Shown in pieces: positions 37,801 to 46,262 of a stretch of 64,000 nucleotides of DNA (its first letter is position 1; every line of letters begins with the position of its first letter). Both the position numbers and the translations under genes were made by a program. Origin of the DNA: Gemmatimonadetes bacterium SCN 70-22. GTDB lineage: Bacteria > Gemmatimonadota > Gemmatimonadetes > Gemmatimonadales > Gemmatimonadaceae. The stretch spans positions 44,543-108,542 of the forward strand of contig MEDZ01000009.1 in the NCBI GenBank assembly GCA_001724275.1, in the 5' to 3' direction. Below the pieces are notes generated by a model. That model had not been told where the DNA came from, ran no database searches, and saw only the letters and a list, made by a program, of their open reading frames with translations.

Positions 37801-38064
37801 GACGAGGGGCTTGGTGGGGTCACCCGCCACGGCATCGACGCGCCCGCCGCGGAAGGGGCCGATGAGGCGCCAGCGGAGCGACTTGAAGGCCTTGTTGGTG
37901 GCCGAGGGGTCGGAGTAGAGGGCGGGGTTGTAGGGCGGGGGAGTGCCCGGTGACGAGACCGTCGCGGTGCGGGAGGGGCGCTGGGCGCCAAGCGATGCCG
38001 GGGCGACGGCGCCGGCGAGCGCCAACGCGAGGAGGGGGGTGACGAGCGGGCGGTGGAGGCGCAT
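34801..38064 (-). CDS. Large exported BNR/sortilin-like beta-propeller protein
   Basis: A 1087-residue secreted protein with the signal MRLHRPLVTPLLALALAGAVAPASLGAQ. Many Asp-box-like units (STDAGETW, TTDGGKSW, STDGGDTW, SDDGGATW, SRDGGASW) define one or two ten-bladed or similar propellers of the VPS10/sortilin or glycosyl-hydrolase BNR type, over about residues 60-740. The last third is a beta-domain and helical coiled-coil region. Such proteins are common in Gemmatimonadota and related phyla, mostly without known function; some resemble peptidase or glycosidase-like propellers. Translational overlap with the MFS gene is unusual for a protein of this type. Confidence 0.85.
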   Translation of the reverse strand: MRLHRPLVTPLLALALAGAVAPASLGAQRPSRTATVSSPGTPPPYNPALYSDPSATNKAFKSLRWRLIGPFRGGRVDAVAGDPTKPLVYYMGAVNGGVWKTANAGLSWENITDGKSDISSVGAVTVAPSDPNVIYVGTGESQLREDLTYGTGVYRSTDAGETWQHLGLVETHQVTAIRVHPGNPDIAYVAAIGHAFGPNPERGVFRTTDGGKSWKKILFLDDSTGATDLSLDPTNPRILFASMWKFQRSPWGMDAGGGKSGLWKSTDGGDTWTDLSANPGMPKAPLGKIGVAISPANPRRIYASVEAKDTLGGIFRSDDGGATWSRTNGEQKFQVRPWYYSAVTADPLNENVVYVMNLQVWKSIDGGKTFSRLRVPHGDTHIMWVDPRDPNRLINGNDGGATVSQDGGKSWSSIYNQPTAQFYHVITDNQWPYRLYGAQQDNSAITIASRSDFGSITERDWWSVAGCENAHIAVDPRNPSITYGGCYTGMLMRHDNRTQQTRDIAVWLNNYDGIPASDVPNRFQWTFPVLLSPHDPNVLYATSQHVWRSTNEGRSWEKISPDLTYADPATLGPTGGPVHRDMTGTEWYATIYAFAESPRAKGELWAGSDDGRVHLSRDGGASWTEVTPRAMAKHTRITGIEPSPHDPAVAYLSATRYQLDDFRPYLYKTADYGKTWTRIDNGIAMGAYTRSIREDPVRRGLLFAATETGVWVSFDDGARWETLQLNLPRVSVRDLRVHENDIVVATHGRSFWSLDDIALLRQLHDSVTAKPLHLFQPSTAWRFAGGHGGGRNAGENPYDGVLVDYWLGKAPAGKLVLEFLDPRGGVVRSLSSADPAKGDSTRPAVRRDSLAYTASDSLVTTRPGTNRFFWNLRYTDAKSLKTVVNDMGTLAGPAVVPGEFTVRLIAGSDTLARRFAVKLDPRLDATTADLQAQFDVGMKVRGRIGDIVDAFTRIEDLQKQIDVRVEQSSEQPHAQRVKDASKPVREQLEVVRTELVDWYNHDDQATLHFPIKLYNMMLSLNSQVLGQDAAPTRQHGAILDDLGGKVDVQLQRLQQLEANEIRALNRLLQELGLPPVFVPPSAVKTIS

Positions 38065-38204
38065 CGATCGAGCGGAGGGAGTGCACCGGTCCCCCCAGCC
38101 GGATGCGAGGGGGTCGGGGAATGCTCGGCGCGATTGCAGGGAGGCGCAAGGTGCGAGCGGGCGAGCCTGTGACGGAACCCCGGTGTCGCACGCATATTCG
38201 CCGA

Positions 38205-41200
38205 ATGCGTCCGCGACGACTCCTCCCCTCCCACCTTCGCGCGTTGGCCGCGCTACTCGCGCTCGCGAGCGCTCCCCTGTGCGCCCAGGTCTCCTCCTCC
38301 CCCACCCCCGGCGCCCGCCCCGCGCGGCAGTCGCCGTCGCGCACCGCGGCCCCGCCGTGGGAGCCCGACTCCCTCGGCAACCATCGCGTCGTCGTCCGCG
38401 TCGACTCGGGCGGCGATGCCCTGTACGTGCGCATCCCCTGGCGCCGCCGCGACCCCGCCCCCGAGAAGGTCGGCGTGATCGTCATCGACGCGCGAACGCA
38501 GCTGCGCGTGCACAACGTGGCACGCATGGAGGTCAATCGCGAGTTCGGCGATTTCGTCTTCCAGGCGCCGACCGTCCCCGGCGACTACTACTTCTACTAC
38601 CTCCCCTACACGGGGAGCTTCACCTCCAACTATCCGAAGATCACCTATCGCCCGCCCGAGGTTTCGGCGGACGCCGCCTGGATGCAGCGCAATGCCCTCA
38701 TCCCCCAGGCGGCCCGGCTCAAGCAATATCAGTCGCTCCCGCCGGCCCGCGTGACGAGCTTCGATGCCATCGACGAGTTCTCGCGCTTCACCCCCATGGA
38801 GGTCATCGCCACGAAAGGGGAGCTGGACGCCATGCGGGCGCGCTATCCGTGGGCCGAGTACTTCACCTTCCCCGAAGACCGCTCGCTCCCCATCCGGATG
38901 TCCCGCGACATTCCCCAGAAGTGGGCACAGCAGGGGCCGTTCGCCCCGTTCAACGGCACCGCGAAGCGCGGCGAGTACTACACCTTCCAGATCGGCGTCT
39001 GGGCCCACCGCATGGCGATCGACTCCATGCGCTACGAGGCGTCGGACTTCACGCGCAAGGGTGGGACGGAGGTGATCCCGGCCTCGGCCGTCACCGCGTT
39101 CAATCTCGAGGGGACCGACTGGTCGGGGCGTCGCTTCACGCGGGCGCTACGCGTGGAACGCGGGGCCGTCCAGCCGATCTGGTTCGGGATCGACATCCCC
39201 GCAGGCACTATCCCTGGGGACTACGAGGGCGACATCGCTCTCGGCAGCAGCAACGCCAGGGAGCGCGTGACCCGCGTGGTGATCCGCGTCTCGCCGGATT
39301 CGGTCGTGAACCACGGCGACGACGATCCTTCTGCGCTGACTCGCCTGCGCTGGCTCAACTCCCGGCTCGCGGCCGACGACGGCATCGTCCCTCCCTACAC
39401 GCCGATGACGGTCGATGGGACGACGGTCGGCGTCCTGGGGCGAACGTTGAGCTTCGGCGACGATGCCCTTCCGGTGAGCATTCGATCGTACTTCACGGCC
39501 GGCAACACCGCGATCGGGAAGGTGCCGCGCGAGATCCTCGCGGCGCCGTTGCGGCTGGAGGTGCGCGATTCCGCCGGGCGTGCCGTCGCCTGGCGCGGCA
39601 CTGCCGCGACGGTCACGCATCGCGCGCCGGGGGCAGTGGCCTGGGAGGCCACGCGCGAGGCCGGGACGCTGTCGATGTCGGTACGGGCGAGGATGGAGTT
39701 CGAGGGGACGACCGAGTACGCCGTCACACTGCGCGCGCACGAGCGCACCCCGCTCTCCGACGTGCGGCTCGAGATCCCCATGCGAGGAGACGCCGCCGAA
39801 TTCATGATGGGGCTGGGGCAGAAGGGTGGGCGCCGCCCGGCCGAGTTCCACTGGACGTGGGATGTCGCCAGCAAGAACCAGGACGCCGCCTGGCTGGGGA
39901 GCGTGCACGCCGGGCTGCAGTTCACGCTCAAGGACGAGCACTACGTACGCCCGCTCAACACCAACTTCTACCTCTCGAAGCCGCTCGTCCTCCCGGTGAG
40001 CTGGGGGAATGGGGGCAGGGGCGGGTGCGACGTGGTGGAACAGGGCGCGCCAGGTGACGCGGTCGCACGGACGAATGCCCGGCCGGGCGAGGTGGTGGTC
40101 GCGGTGAGCTGCCACTCCGGCTCGCGCGTGATGAGCGCCGGCGACTCGCTCCGCTTCGACTTCCGGCTGATGATCACGCCGTTCAAGACGCTCGACACGG
40201 CGGGGCAGTGGGGGACGCGCTACTTCCACGCCTTCGTCCCGGTCGATTCCGCCGCGCGCCGCGGCGCCAACACCGTCAACGTGCACCACGCCACCCGCGT
40301 GAATCCGTGGATCAACTATCCCTTCCTCGAGGTAGCGCAGCTCGAGGCGTACGTCGACTCCGCGCACGCGCGGAAGATGAAGGTGAAGCTCTACTACACG
40401 GTGCGCGAGCTCACGAATCACGCCCCGGAGCTCTTCGCCCTGCGCTCGCTGGGTGATGAGGTGCTGTCGCATGGCCCGGGGGGCGGCTTCTCGTGGCTGC
40501 AGGAGCACCTGGGCGAGGACTACCTCGCCGCCTGGCACGTCCCCGCCATCAAGGACGCCGCGGTGGTGAACAGCGGCGTGTCGCGCTGGCACAATTTCTA
40601 CGTGGAGGGGCTCGACTGGTTGGTGAAGCACGCGAAGATCGATGGCCTCTACATCGACGATGTCGCCTTCGATCGCACGACCATGAAGCGCGTGCGCAAG
40701 GTGCTGGACCGCGGCAACCCGGGGGCCCTCATCGACATCCACTCCGCCAACCAGTTCAACCCGCGCGACGGCTTCGCCTCGAGCGCGAACCTGTACCTGG
40801 AGCATTTCCCCTTCCTGAACCGCCTCTGGTTCGGCGAGTACTTCGACTACGACTCCTCCCCCGACTACTGGCTGGTGGAAGTGTCGGGGATCCCGTTCGG
40901 CCTGATGGGGGAGATGCTGGAAAAGGGGGGGAACCCCTGGCGCGGGATGACGATGGGAATGACCGCCCGGCTCCCGTGGAGCGGCGACCCGTCGCCTTTG
41001 TGGAAGGTGTGGGACGCCTTCGGGATCCAGCGCAGCCGGATGATCGGATGGTGGTCGGGCGCATCGCCCGTCACGACGGGCGACACGGCGGTGAAGGCGA
41101 CGACGTGGGTGCGCCCGGGCCGGGCGATGGTATCGTTAGGCTCCTGGCGCGACGCCGACGCCAGCGTGCGGCTTCGCGTCGACTGGCGGGCGCTTGGCCT

Positions 41201-41330
41201 GGACCCGGCGCGGACGCGCATCCGCATCCCCGCCATCGATGGCTTCCAGGATGCCGGGAGCTGGGCCCCGGGTGAGGCGATCCGGATCCCGGCAAGGCGC
41301 GGGGCGATCCTGTTGTTCGAGGGGCGCTAG
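38205..41330 (+). CDS. DUF6067-type secreted glycosidase-like protein
   Basis: A 1041-residue secreted protein (signal MRPRRLLPSHLRALAALLALASAPLCAQ). The first 330 or so residues form a beta-rich region, and the second half looks like a TIM barrel, with VNVHHATRVNPWINYPFLE, MKVKLYYTVRELTNH, DGLYIDDVAFDR (candidate catalytic acids) and LIDIHSANQFNP. It fits the DUF6067 group, which I recall as related to the GH123 beta-N-acetylgalactosaminidase N-terminal domain; this assignment is tentative. CATATT ends 6 nt before the ATG with no ribosome site. It is divergent from the BNR-repeat gene. If GH123-like, it would add to the hexosamine-degrading capacity at 4.8-13.3 kb. Confidence 0.75.
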   Translation: MRPRRLLPSHLRALAALLALASAPLCAQVSSSPTPGARPARQSPSRTAAPPWEPDSLGNHRVVVRVDSGGDALYVRIPWRRRDPAPEKVGVIVIDARTQLRVHNVARMEVNREFGDFVFQAPTVPGDYYFYYLPYTGSFTSNYPKITYRPPEVSADAAWMQRNALIPQAARLKQYQSLPPARVTSFDAIDEFSRFTPMEVIATKGELDAMRARYPWAEYFTFPEDRSLPIRMSRDIPQKWAQQGPFAPFNGTAKRGEYYTFQIGVWAHRMAIDSMRYEASDFTRKGGTEVIPASAVTAFNLEGTDWSGRRFTRALRVERGAVQPIWFGIDIPAGTIPGDYEGDIALGSSNARERVTRVVIRVSPDSVVNHGDDDPSALTRLRWLNSRLAADDGIVPPYTPMTVDGTTVGVLGRTLSFGDDALPVSIRSYFTAGNTAIGKVPREILAAPLRLEVRDSAGRAVAWRGTAATVTHRAPGAVAWEATREAGTLSMSVRARMEFEGTTEYAVTLRAHERTPLSDVRLEIPMRGDAAEFMMGLGQKGGRRPAEFHWTWDVASKNQDAAWLGSVHAGLQFTLKDEHYVRPLNTNFYLSKPLVLPVSWGNGGRGGCDVVEQGAPGDAVARTNARPGEVVVAVSCHSGSRVMSAGDSLRFDFRLMITPFKTLDTAGQWGTRYFHAFVPVDSAARRGANTVNVHHATRVNPWINYPFLEVAQLEAYVDSAHARKMKVKLYYTVRELTNHAPELFALRSLGDEVLSHGPGGGFSWLQEHLGEDYLAAWHVPAIKDAAVVNSGVSRWHNFYVEGLDWLVKHAKIDGLYIDDVAFDRTTMKRVRKVLDRGNPGALIDIHSANQFNPRDGFASSANLYLEHFPFLNRLWFGEYFDYDSSPDYWLVEVSGIPFGLMGEMLEKGGNPWRGMTMGMTARLPWSGDPSPLWKVWDAFGIQRSRMIGWWSGASPVTTGDTAVKATTWVRPGRAMVSLGSWRDADASVRLRVDWRALGLDPARTRIRIPAIDGFQDAGSWAPGEAIRIPARRGAILLFEGR

Positions 41331-41354
41331 CCGGGCGCCTGATCGAATGGCGGG

Positions 41355-41386
41355 TCGGGCGCGCGCTCGGGCGCGCGCTCGGGCGC
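41355..41386. repeat. 12-bp GC tandem repeat
   Basis: Two perfect copies of TCGGGCGCGCGC plus a partial third, in the gap between the DUF6067 gene and the Ada-AlkA gene. It contains self-complementary GCGCGC runs that could fold. Confidence 0.8.
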
Positions 41387-41465
41387 GGGGGGAGGGCCGG
41401 AGGGAGCGGGCCGGAATGTCCGAAAATGGCGAGTGGGACGGGACGGTCAGGGTTACACTATTCCC

Positions 41466-43121
41466 ATGCCCCTCGACCGCCCCTCCTGCTACCGCGCCCT
41501 CTCGGCGCGCGACGCACGCTTCGACGGCGTCTTCTACGTCGGCGTCACCTCCACGCGCATCTACTGCCGCCCGGTGTGCCGGGCGCGCACGCCTCGCGCG
41601 GCCAACTGCCGCTTCTTCTCCAATGCGGCGGCGGCCGAGCGGGCCGGATTCCGCCCCTGCCTCCTCTGCCGCCCGGAGCTGGCGCCGGGGAATGCCCCGG
41701 TGGATGCGACGGCGCTCCTGGCGCAGCGGGCCACGCGCGCCATCGCCGCCGGGGCGCTGAACGACGGCTCGGTGGAGGAGCTGGCCAGGTCGTTAGGCGT
41801 GACCGGGCGCCACTTGCGGCGCGCGGTCACGGAGCAGCTCGGTGTATCGCTCCTGGACCTGGCCACGACCCACCGCCTGCTGCTCGCCAAGCGCTTGCTG
41901 CACGAAACGAGGCTCCCCGTGGGGCAGGTAGCCTTTGCCGCGGGTTTCGAGTCGTTGCGTCGGTTCAACGACGCCTTCAAGCGGCGCTACCGGCTCACCC
42001 CCGCCGAGCTGCGACGCGCGGCGAGCGCGGCGAGCGCGGCGAGCGCGACGAGCGCGACGAGCGCGACGAGCGCGGCGAGCACGGCGAGCACGGCGAGCCT
42101 GTCGTGCGCGGCGAGCACGGCAGGAACGACAACGGCCGATCACATCGAGCTGGCACTCGACTACCGTCCGCCGCTCGATTGGGAGTCGCTGATCGACTGG
42201 CTCGCGGCACGCGCGACCCCGGGCGCCGAGTGGGTGGGCGACGGCCGGTATGCGGCGACCGTCCGCTTTCCGGCGTCGATGGCGGCAGCGCCTCGCGGCG
42301 ACGCCGTGCCCGATGCGCGTTGCGCCGACGGCGAACTCGTGGGGCACGTCGAGGTGGAGATGCGTCACGCTCGTCGAGGCGGGCGCGCGACCGCACCCGG
42401 GCGCGCGCGAGGGGCGATCGTCGCTCGCCTCTCGCCCACGCTGCTCCCGGTCCTCATGCCGTTGCTGGCCCGGCTGCGTGATCTCCTCGACCTCGATGCC
42501 AATCCGGATGCCGTCGCGCGTCACCTGGCGCGCGCCGGGGCCATCCCGTCGCCGTCGGCGTTCGGGGGCGTGCGCATCCCCGGTACGCTCGACGGCTTCG
42601 CCCTGGCGGTGCGGGCCATCCTCGGACAGCAGGTCAGCGTACGAGGGGCGACGACGGTGATGGGACGCCTGGTGGAGCGCTTCGGCGCGCCGTATGCGGG
42701 TGGTCACCATGCCCTGACCCGGGTGATGCCGACGGCGCAGCGCCTTGCCGGGCTCGGCACCAGCGACATTGCATCGTTGGGCATGCCCGGGGCGCGCGCC
42801 GACGCCGTCCTTGCCCTGGCCCGGGCGGTGGCCGGTGGTGCGATCGTCCTGGCTCCCGGCGCCGACGCCGAGCGCACCGTGCGTGCACTCACCGCCCTCC
42901 CGGGAATCGGGGAGTGGACGGCGCACTACATCGCCATGCGCGCACTGCGCTGGCCCGATGCCTTTCCCGCCAACGATCTCGTGCTACGCCGGGCCGCCGG
43001 CAACGTCACGGCCGCGCAACTCGTGCGGCGCGCCGAAGCCTGGCGTCCGTGGCGCGCATACGCCGCGATGCACCTCTGGCGCACGGCGGCCACCCCTGCC
43101 GATTCCCCCTCCCGGAGCTGA
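41466..43121 (+). CDS. Ada regulatory/AlkA glycosylase fusion
   Basis: A 551-residue DNA alkylation repair protein. Residues 1-75 are the Ada metal-binding domain with the four cysteines C34, C38, C65 and C68, the first of which should accept methyl groups from phosphotriesters. An AraC-type helix-turn-helix follows (about 85-180). A low-complexity Ala-Ser-Thr linker made of nine 9-bp repeats comes next. The AlkA-like part has the HhH-GPD motif (LPGIGEWTAHYIAMRAL) and the catalytic aspartate in FPANDLVLR. It would sense methylation, activate transcription and excise methylated bases. TACACT ends 6 nt before the ATG. It is followed 4 nt later by an O6-methylguanine methyltransferase. Confidence 0.9.
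   Translation: MPLDRPSCYRALSARDARFDGVFYVGVTSTRIYCRPVCRARTPRAANCRFFSNAAAAERAGFRPCLLCRPELAPGNAPVDATALLAQRATRAIAAGALNDGSVEELARSLGVTGRHLRRAVTEQLGVSLLDLATTHRLLLAKRLLHETRLPVGQVAFAAGFESLRRFNDAFKRRYRLTPAELRRAASAASAASATSATSATSAASTASTASLSCAASTAGTTTADHIELALDYRPPLDWESLIDWLAARATPGAEWVGDGRYAATVRFPASMAAAPRGDAVPDARCADGELVGHVEVEMRHARRGGRATAPGRARGAIVARLSPTLLPVLMPLLARLRDLLDLDANPDAVARHLARAGAIPSPSAFGGVRIPGTLDGFALAVRAILGQQVSVRGATTVMGRLVERFGAPYAGGHHALTRVMPTAQRLAGLGTSDIASLGMPGARADAVLALARAVAGGAIVLAPGADAERTVRALTALPGIGEWTAHYIAMRALRWPDAFPANDLVLRRAAGNVTAAQLVRRAEAWRPWRAYAAMHLWRTAATPADSPSRS
42018..42098 (+). repeat. In-frame 9-bp repeat, linker of the Ada-AlkA protein
   Basis: Nine copies of GCGGCGAGC with single-base variants (GCGACGAGC, ACGGCGAGC) encode Ala/Thr-Ala/Thr-Ser units between the AraC domain and the glycosylase. 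Copy-number changes would keep the frame and change linker length only. Confidence 0.9.
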
Positions 43122-43125
43122 CGCG

Positions 43126-43647
43126 ATGACTCCACAGACGACCGTGTACTACACCACCATGCCCTCGCCGCTCGGCGAGTTGCTCCTGACGGGAGACGGC
43201 CGGCACCTCACCGGGCTGTACATGACGCCGCATGCCCACGGGCCGGCGCGCGACGCGGGATGGATGCGCGACGATGCGGCGTTCGCCGACGCCGTCCGGC
43301 AGCTGCAGGAATACTTCGACGGCACCCGCATCACGTTCGAGATCCCCCTGGCGCCGGACGGCACCGAGTTCCAGCGCCGGGTCTGGATGGCCCTCCGCGA
43401 CATTCCGTACGCGCAGACGGTCTCGTACGGCGACATCGCCCGCGAGGTCGGCAACCCCAAGGGCGTGCGCGCCGTCGGGCTGGCCAACGGGCGCAACCCC
43501 ATCTCCATCATCGTTCCCTGCCATCGCGTGATCGGGAGCAATGGGGCGCTGACGGGCTACGGCGGCGGGATCGAGCGCAAGCGGTGGCTCCTCGAGCACG
43601 AAGCCAGGCACGGCGGGTTGTCCGCCACCGCCCTCGGCGCCCGTTAG
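43126..43647 (+). CDS. ogt: Methylated-DNA--protein-cysteine methyltransferase
   Basis: A 173-residue suicide repair protein that takes the methyl group from O6-methylguanine. The active-site motif IIVPCHRVIG has the acceptor cysteine at residue 132. FQRRVWMALRDIPYAQTVSYGDIA is the DNA-binding helix-turn-helix, and the asparagine hinge NGRNPI is present. Size equals the family norm. It starts 4 nt after the Ada-AlkA stop, so the two form an adaptive-response operon. The stop TAG lies inside a CGTTAGGC octamer (43642-43649). Confidence 0.93.
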   Translation: MTPQTTVYYTTMPSPLGELLLTGDGRHLTGLYMTPHAHGPARDAGWMRDDAAFADAVRQLQEYFDGTRITFEIPLAPDGTEFQRRVWMALRDIPYAQTVSYGDIAREVGNPKGVRAVGLANGRNPISIIVPCHRVIGSNGALTGYGGGIERKRWLLEHEARHGGLSATALGAR

Positions 43648-43738
43648 GCAGGACGGGCCGCCGGCGTCACCGCCATCGAGCGCGTGGACGTCGTGCACCT
43701 GCACAACGCCAGGCCGGGGTGCTTCAACTGCCGCGCCG

Positions 43739-44494
43739 TCAGGGCATAGCGCCGCGCGCCGCTTCGGCCACCACCGCCGCGATCTCGGCCCCGTCGGTCA
43801 CGTCCCACGCGTAGGCGTCGGGGACGAAGGGGCGGGCGACGTGCAGGCGCGGTGCCCGGTAGGTCATCCGGCCGTCGGTGCGGTGCGCCCCTCGCAGGTG
43901 CACCTCGCGCACGCGGGCCGCGCGCACCACCGCTTCGGCGTTGTCGCGCCGCACGCCGCCGCCCGCCATCACCACGATGCGGTCGCCGCCGCGGCGCACG
44001 AGGCGGGCGAGCATCCCGGCCCCCTCGAGCGCGCTCGCCGCGCCGCCCGAGGTCAGCACGCGTGGCACGCCTAACGCCTGAAGGGTGTCGAGCGACTCGT
44101 CCAGGTCGCGCGTCACGTCGAAGGCACGATGGAAGGTGAAGGGGAGGGGGTGCGCGGCCTCGATCAGGGCGCTCGTCCCGTCCTCGTCGATCGTCCCGTT
44201 GGGGTTGAGCGCCCCGCTCACGATCCCGTGAATGTCGCAGGACTTGGCGAACTCGATGTCGCGCAGCATCACCTCGATCTCGGCGGCATCATACAGGAAG
44301 TCGCCGCCCCGTGGGCGCACCATGGCGAACACCGGGATCCCGACGCAGCGGAGCACCGCGCGCATCATCCCCCCGCTCGGTGTCGTCCCGCCCTCGACGA
44401 GGTTGGCGCAGAGCTCCAGGCGCCCCGCTCCTGCCTGCTCGGCGGCGAGCGCCCCCTGCACCGAGTCGACGCATGCTTCCACCAGGATCGCCAT
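43739..44494 (-). CDS. cutC: CutC family protein
   Basis: A 251-residue TIM-barrel protein of the CutC family, historically linked to copper homeostasis, although a direct copper role is disputed. Diagnostic segments are VEACVDSVQGALAAEQAGAGRLELCANL, GGTTPSGGMM, VFAMVRPRGGDFLY, FHRAFDV and RVLTSGG. Its ATG follows the lysoplasmalogenase-like gene by 9 nt, with an AGGGA ribosome site, so the two are probably co-transcribed. It converges on ogt. Confidence 0.9.
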   Translation of the reverse strand: MAILVEACVDSVQGALAAEQAGAGRLELCANLVEGGTTPSGGMMRAVLRCVGIPVFAMVRPRGGDFLYDAAEIEVMLRDIEFAKSCDIHGIVSGALNPNGTIDEDGTSALIEAAHPLPFTFHRAFDVTRDLDESLDTLQALGVPRVLTSGGAASALEGAGMLARLVRRGGDRIVVMAGGGVRRDNAEAVVRAARVREVHLRGAHRTDGRMTYRAPRLHVARPFVPDAYAWDVTDGAEIAAVVAEAARGAMP

Positions 44495-44503
44495 GCTGTT
44501 TCC

Positions 44504-45229
44504 CTAACGAGCGAGCCGGCCCGCGCGGACGAGCGCCGAGGTGGCGATCATCCACTGGGCCAGGTAGTACGTGACGAGAATGAGCGCGCGCGAGCCGGGA
44601 AGGTCGCCGCGAAAGCGCGCCAGGCCGAGCGAGGAATCGGACGCCACGAAGAGGACGGCACCCACGGCCCCCCACCACGCGCCGTCGTGCGCCCCCAGCC
44701 GCGAGCGCTCCAGCGCCTGCCAGGCCATCACGAGGATCACCAGCATGTACGCCAGCACGGGGAGACGCAACGGACCGAGGAGCGGCCACAGGAGCGAGAG
44801 GACGATCGCCCCGATCGCCACGAGCGGGAGCGCGGTCGCGGAGCCACGGGAAAAGCCGCCATCCCGGGTGAAGGCCGCGATGTAGAAGAGGTGGGCGACC
44901 AGAAACGAGGCGAGTCCGGCGACGAATCGGTCGCTGGGAAGCATGAGGAAGACATCGCCGGCCAGCGAACAGACGAGCCCCCCGAGGACGAATCGCGCGT
45001 ATGGATCGGCCGTCCCCCAGGCGAGGGGGAACGTCAGGGCCATGACCAGGATCGTCGCCAGCGGCTTGAACAGGTAAACCTGCGCCGGTGCGCCCGCATA
45101 TTCGGCGCGCACGAGGAAGACGACGGCGACCGCGAGCGCGAGGGAAAGGAGCTGCCAGGTGCGCACGAGGGTGGTGGGGAAGGGGGGCACCGATGAGGCG
45201 TGGTCGGGCCGAAGCCGCCTCAAGCTCAT
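44504..45229 (-). CDS. YhhN/TMEM86 family (lysoplasmalogenase-like) membrane protein
   Basis: A 241-residue membrane protein with about seven or eight helices. LARFRGDLPGSRALILVTYYLAQWMIA near the end and FVLGGLVCSLAGDVFLML are typical of the YhhN family, some members of which hydrolyse the vinyl-ether bond of lysoplasmalogens. The catalytic aspartates lie in these two blocks. The ATG at 45229 starts MSLRRLRPDHASS; much longer upstream frames are rejected. First gene of a small operon with cutC. Confidence 0.82.
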   Translation of the reverse strand: MSLRRLRPDHASSVPPFPTTLVRTWQLLSLALAVAVVFLVRAEYAGAPAQVYLFKPLATILVMALTFPLAWGTADPYARFVLGGLVCSLAGDVFLMLPSDRFVAGLASFLVAHLFYIAAFTRDGGFSRGSATALPLVAIGAIVLSLLWPLLGPLRLPVLAYMLVILVMAWQALERSRLGAHDGAWWGAVGAVLFVASDSSLGLARFRGDLPGSRALILVTYYLAQWMIATSALVRAGRLAR

Positions 45230-45304
45230 CGCAATCGCCACGCGCCGCAACGTGGAGTATTTTCGGGATCGCAGTCCCGATTCCCGTCCCCCGTCGGCTC
45301 GACA

Positions 45305-45559
45305 GTGCCAAGCAGCAACGGATACGAAGTCCAGTTCGACCTCTGGCCACAGCGCGTCTTCGTCGACGAGCTGGATGCGCGTGCCGTGGTGGGCGCCAAC
45401 ACGCGTGTCGCGGCACTCTACAAGGTGCGATACGAGCGCGAGCCGGGGGTGCACCAGGTCTTCCTGGATCAACACGGATGGTACTGCGCCGACCACGGCC
45501 CATCCTGCAAGGCGGTGCGCGCGGTGGCGGAGTGGCGTACCACGCCTTCCTCGACGTGA
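45305..45559 (+). CDS. Small hypothetical protein
   Basis: A possible 84-residue protein starting at a GTG (VPSSNGYEVQFDLWPQRVFV). It is not recognised. It is rich in aromatic and charged residues, with two cysteines in HGWYCADHGPSCKAV, and has no signal peptide or membrane segment. Codon use is similar to its neighbours. It ends 20 nt before the cupredoxin lipoprotein, with a gap containing GGAGG. An inverted repeat, TCGGGA-N6-TCCCGA, lies about 20 nt upstream. The start could also be further upstream. Confidence 0.5.
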   Translation: MPSSNGYEVQFDLWPQRVFVDELDARAVVGANTRVAALYKVRYEREPGVHQVFLDQHGWYCADHGPSCKAVRAVAEWRTTPSST

Positions 45560-45579
45560 ACCCCCTGCCGGAGGCCCGG

Positions 45580-46185
45580 ATGCTGAGACGCCGGTCGATG
45601 GGCTGGATGCTGCTGGCGGTCGCCGCGTGCGGCGGCGGTGGCGATGGCAACCCCACGGGGACAAGTGCGGTTGCATCGGTCTCGCTCGACGTCCCCACCC
45701 TGGCGCTTCTCGTAGGAGAGTCGAAGCAGCTGTCGGCGACGGCCCGGAACGCTGCGGGGAACGTCGTGACCGGCGCGCCGGCCGCGACGTGGACCAGCTC
45801 GAACTACGCCGTGGCCACGGTGGATGCCACGGGTGTGGTGACGGCCCTCATCCCGGGGACAGCCGACATCCGAGCGACCATTGCCGGGAAGCGCGCCAGC
45901 GCCCAGGTGACCGTCACCTCGGCGGCGACGCGGGCAACGGTCACCATGACGGGGAACGTCTTCTCCCCATCTCGCGTCACGATCAAGGCCGGGGGAACGG
46001 TGGAGTTCGTCTTCGGCGCGACCCCCCATACCGTCATCTTCGAGCAGGTCCCCGGCGCGCCTAACAGCATCGACGTGGCGACGGCCAACAAGACGGAGAC
46101 GCGGCAGTTCAACACGCCCCGCGTGTACCGCTACAATTGCTCGATCCACGGCTCGATGGTCGGCGACGTCAACGTGGTGCCGTAG
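45580..46185 (+). CDS. Ig-like plus cupredoxin lipoprotein, copy 1
   Basis: A 201-residue exported lipoprotein. The lipobox is LLAVAACGG. Residues about 30-115 form a BIG2-like bacterial Ig domain (SVSLDVPTLALLVGESKQLSATA). The C-terminal 85 residues are plastocyanin-like. The candidate copper ligands are the histidine in GATPHTVIF and the Cys-His-Met set in YRYNCSIHGSMVGDV. GGAGG precedes the ATG. It probably carries electrons outside the membrane or binds copper. A paralogue with the same architecture lies at 52592-53230. Confidence 0.87.
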   Translation: MLRRRSMGWMLLAVAACGGGGDGNPTGTSAVASVSLDVPTLALLVGESKQLSATARNAAGNVVTGAPAATWTSSNYAVATVDATGVVTALIPGTADIRATIAGKRASAQVTVTSAATRATVTMTGNVFSPSRVTIKAGGTVEFVFGATPHTVIFEQVPGAPNSIDVATANKTETRQFNTPRVYRYNCSIHGSMVGDVNVVP

Positions 46186-46214
46186 CGTCTCCCCAAGCGC
46201 CAGCTCGCCTGTCC

Positions 46215-46255
46215 CGTCCCCGTCCCCGTCCCGTCCCCGCCCCGATCCCGTCCCC
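46215..46255. repeat. Imperfect CCCCGT tandem run
   Basis: A degenerate series of GTCCCCGT and CCGTCCCC units fills the gap between the cupredoxin gene and the flavin oxidase, ending 8 nt before its GTG. The unit length varies between 5 and 6, as expected from slippage. Confidence 0.8.
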
Positions 46256-46262
46256 GTTTCCC

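Noticed and set aside
45244..45290. Terminator at the inverted repeat TCGGGA-N6-TCCCGA
   Set aside because: The stem is only 6 bp and T residues precede it instead of following it on the plus strand; it lies in a divergent gap.
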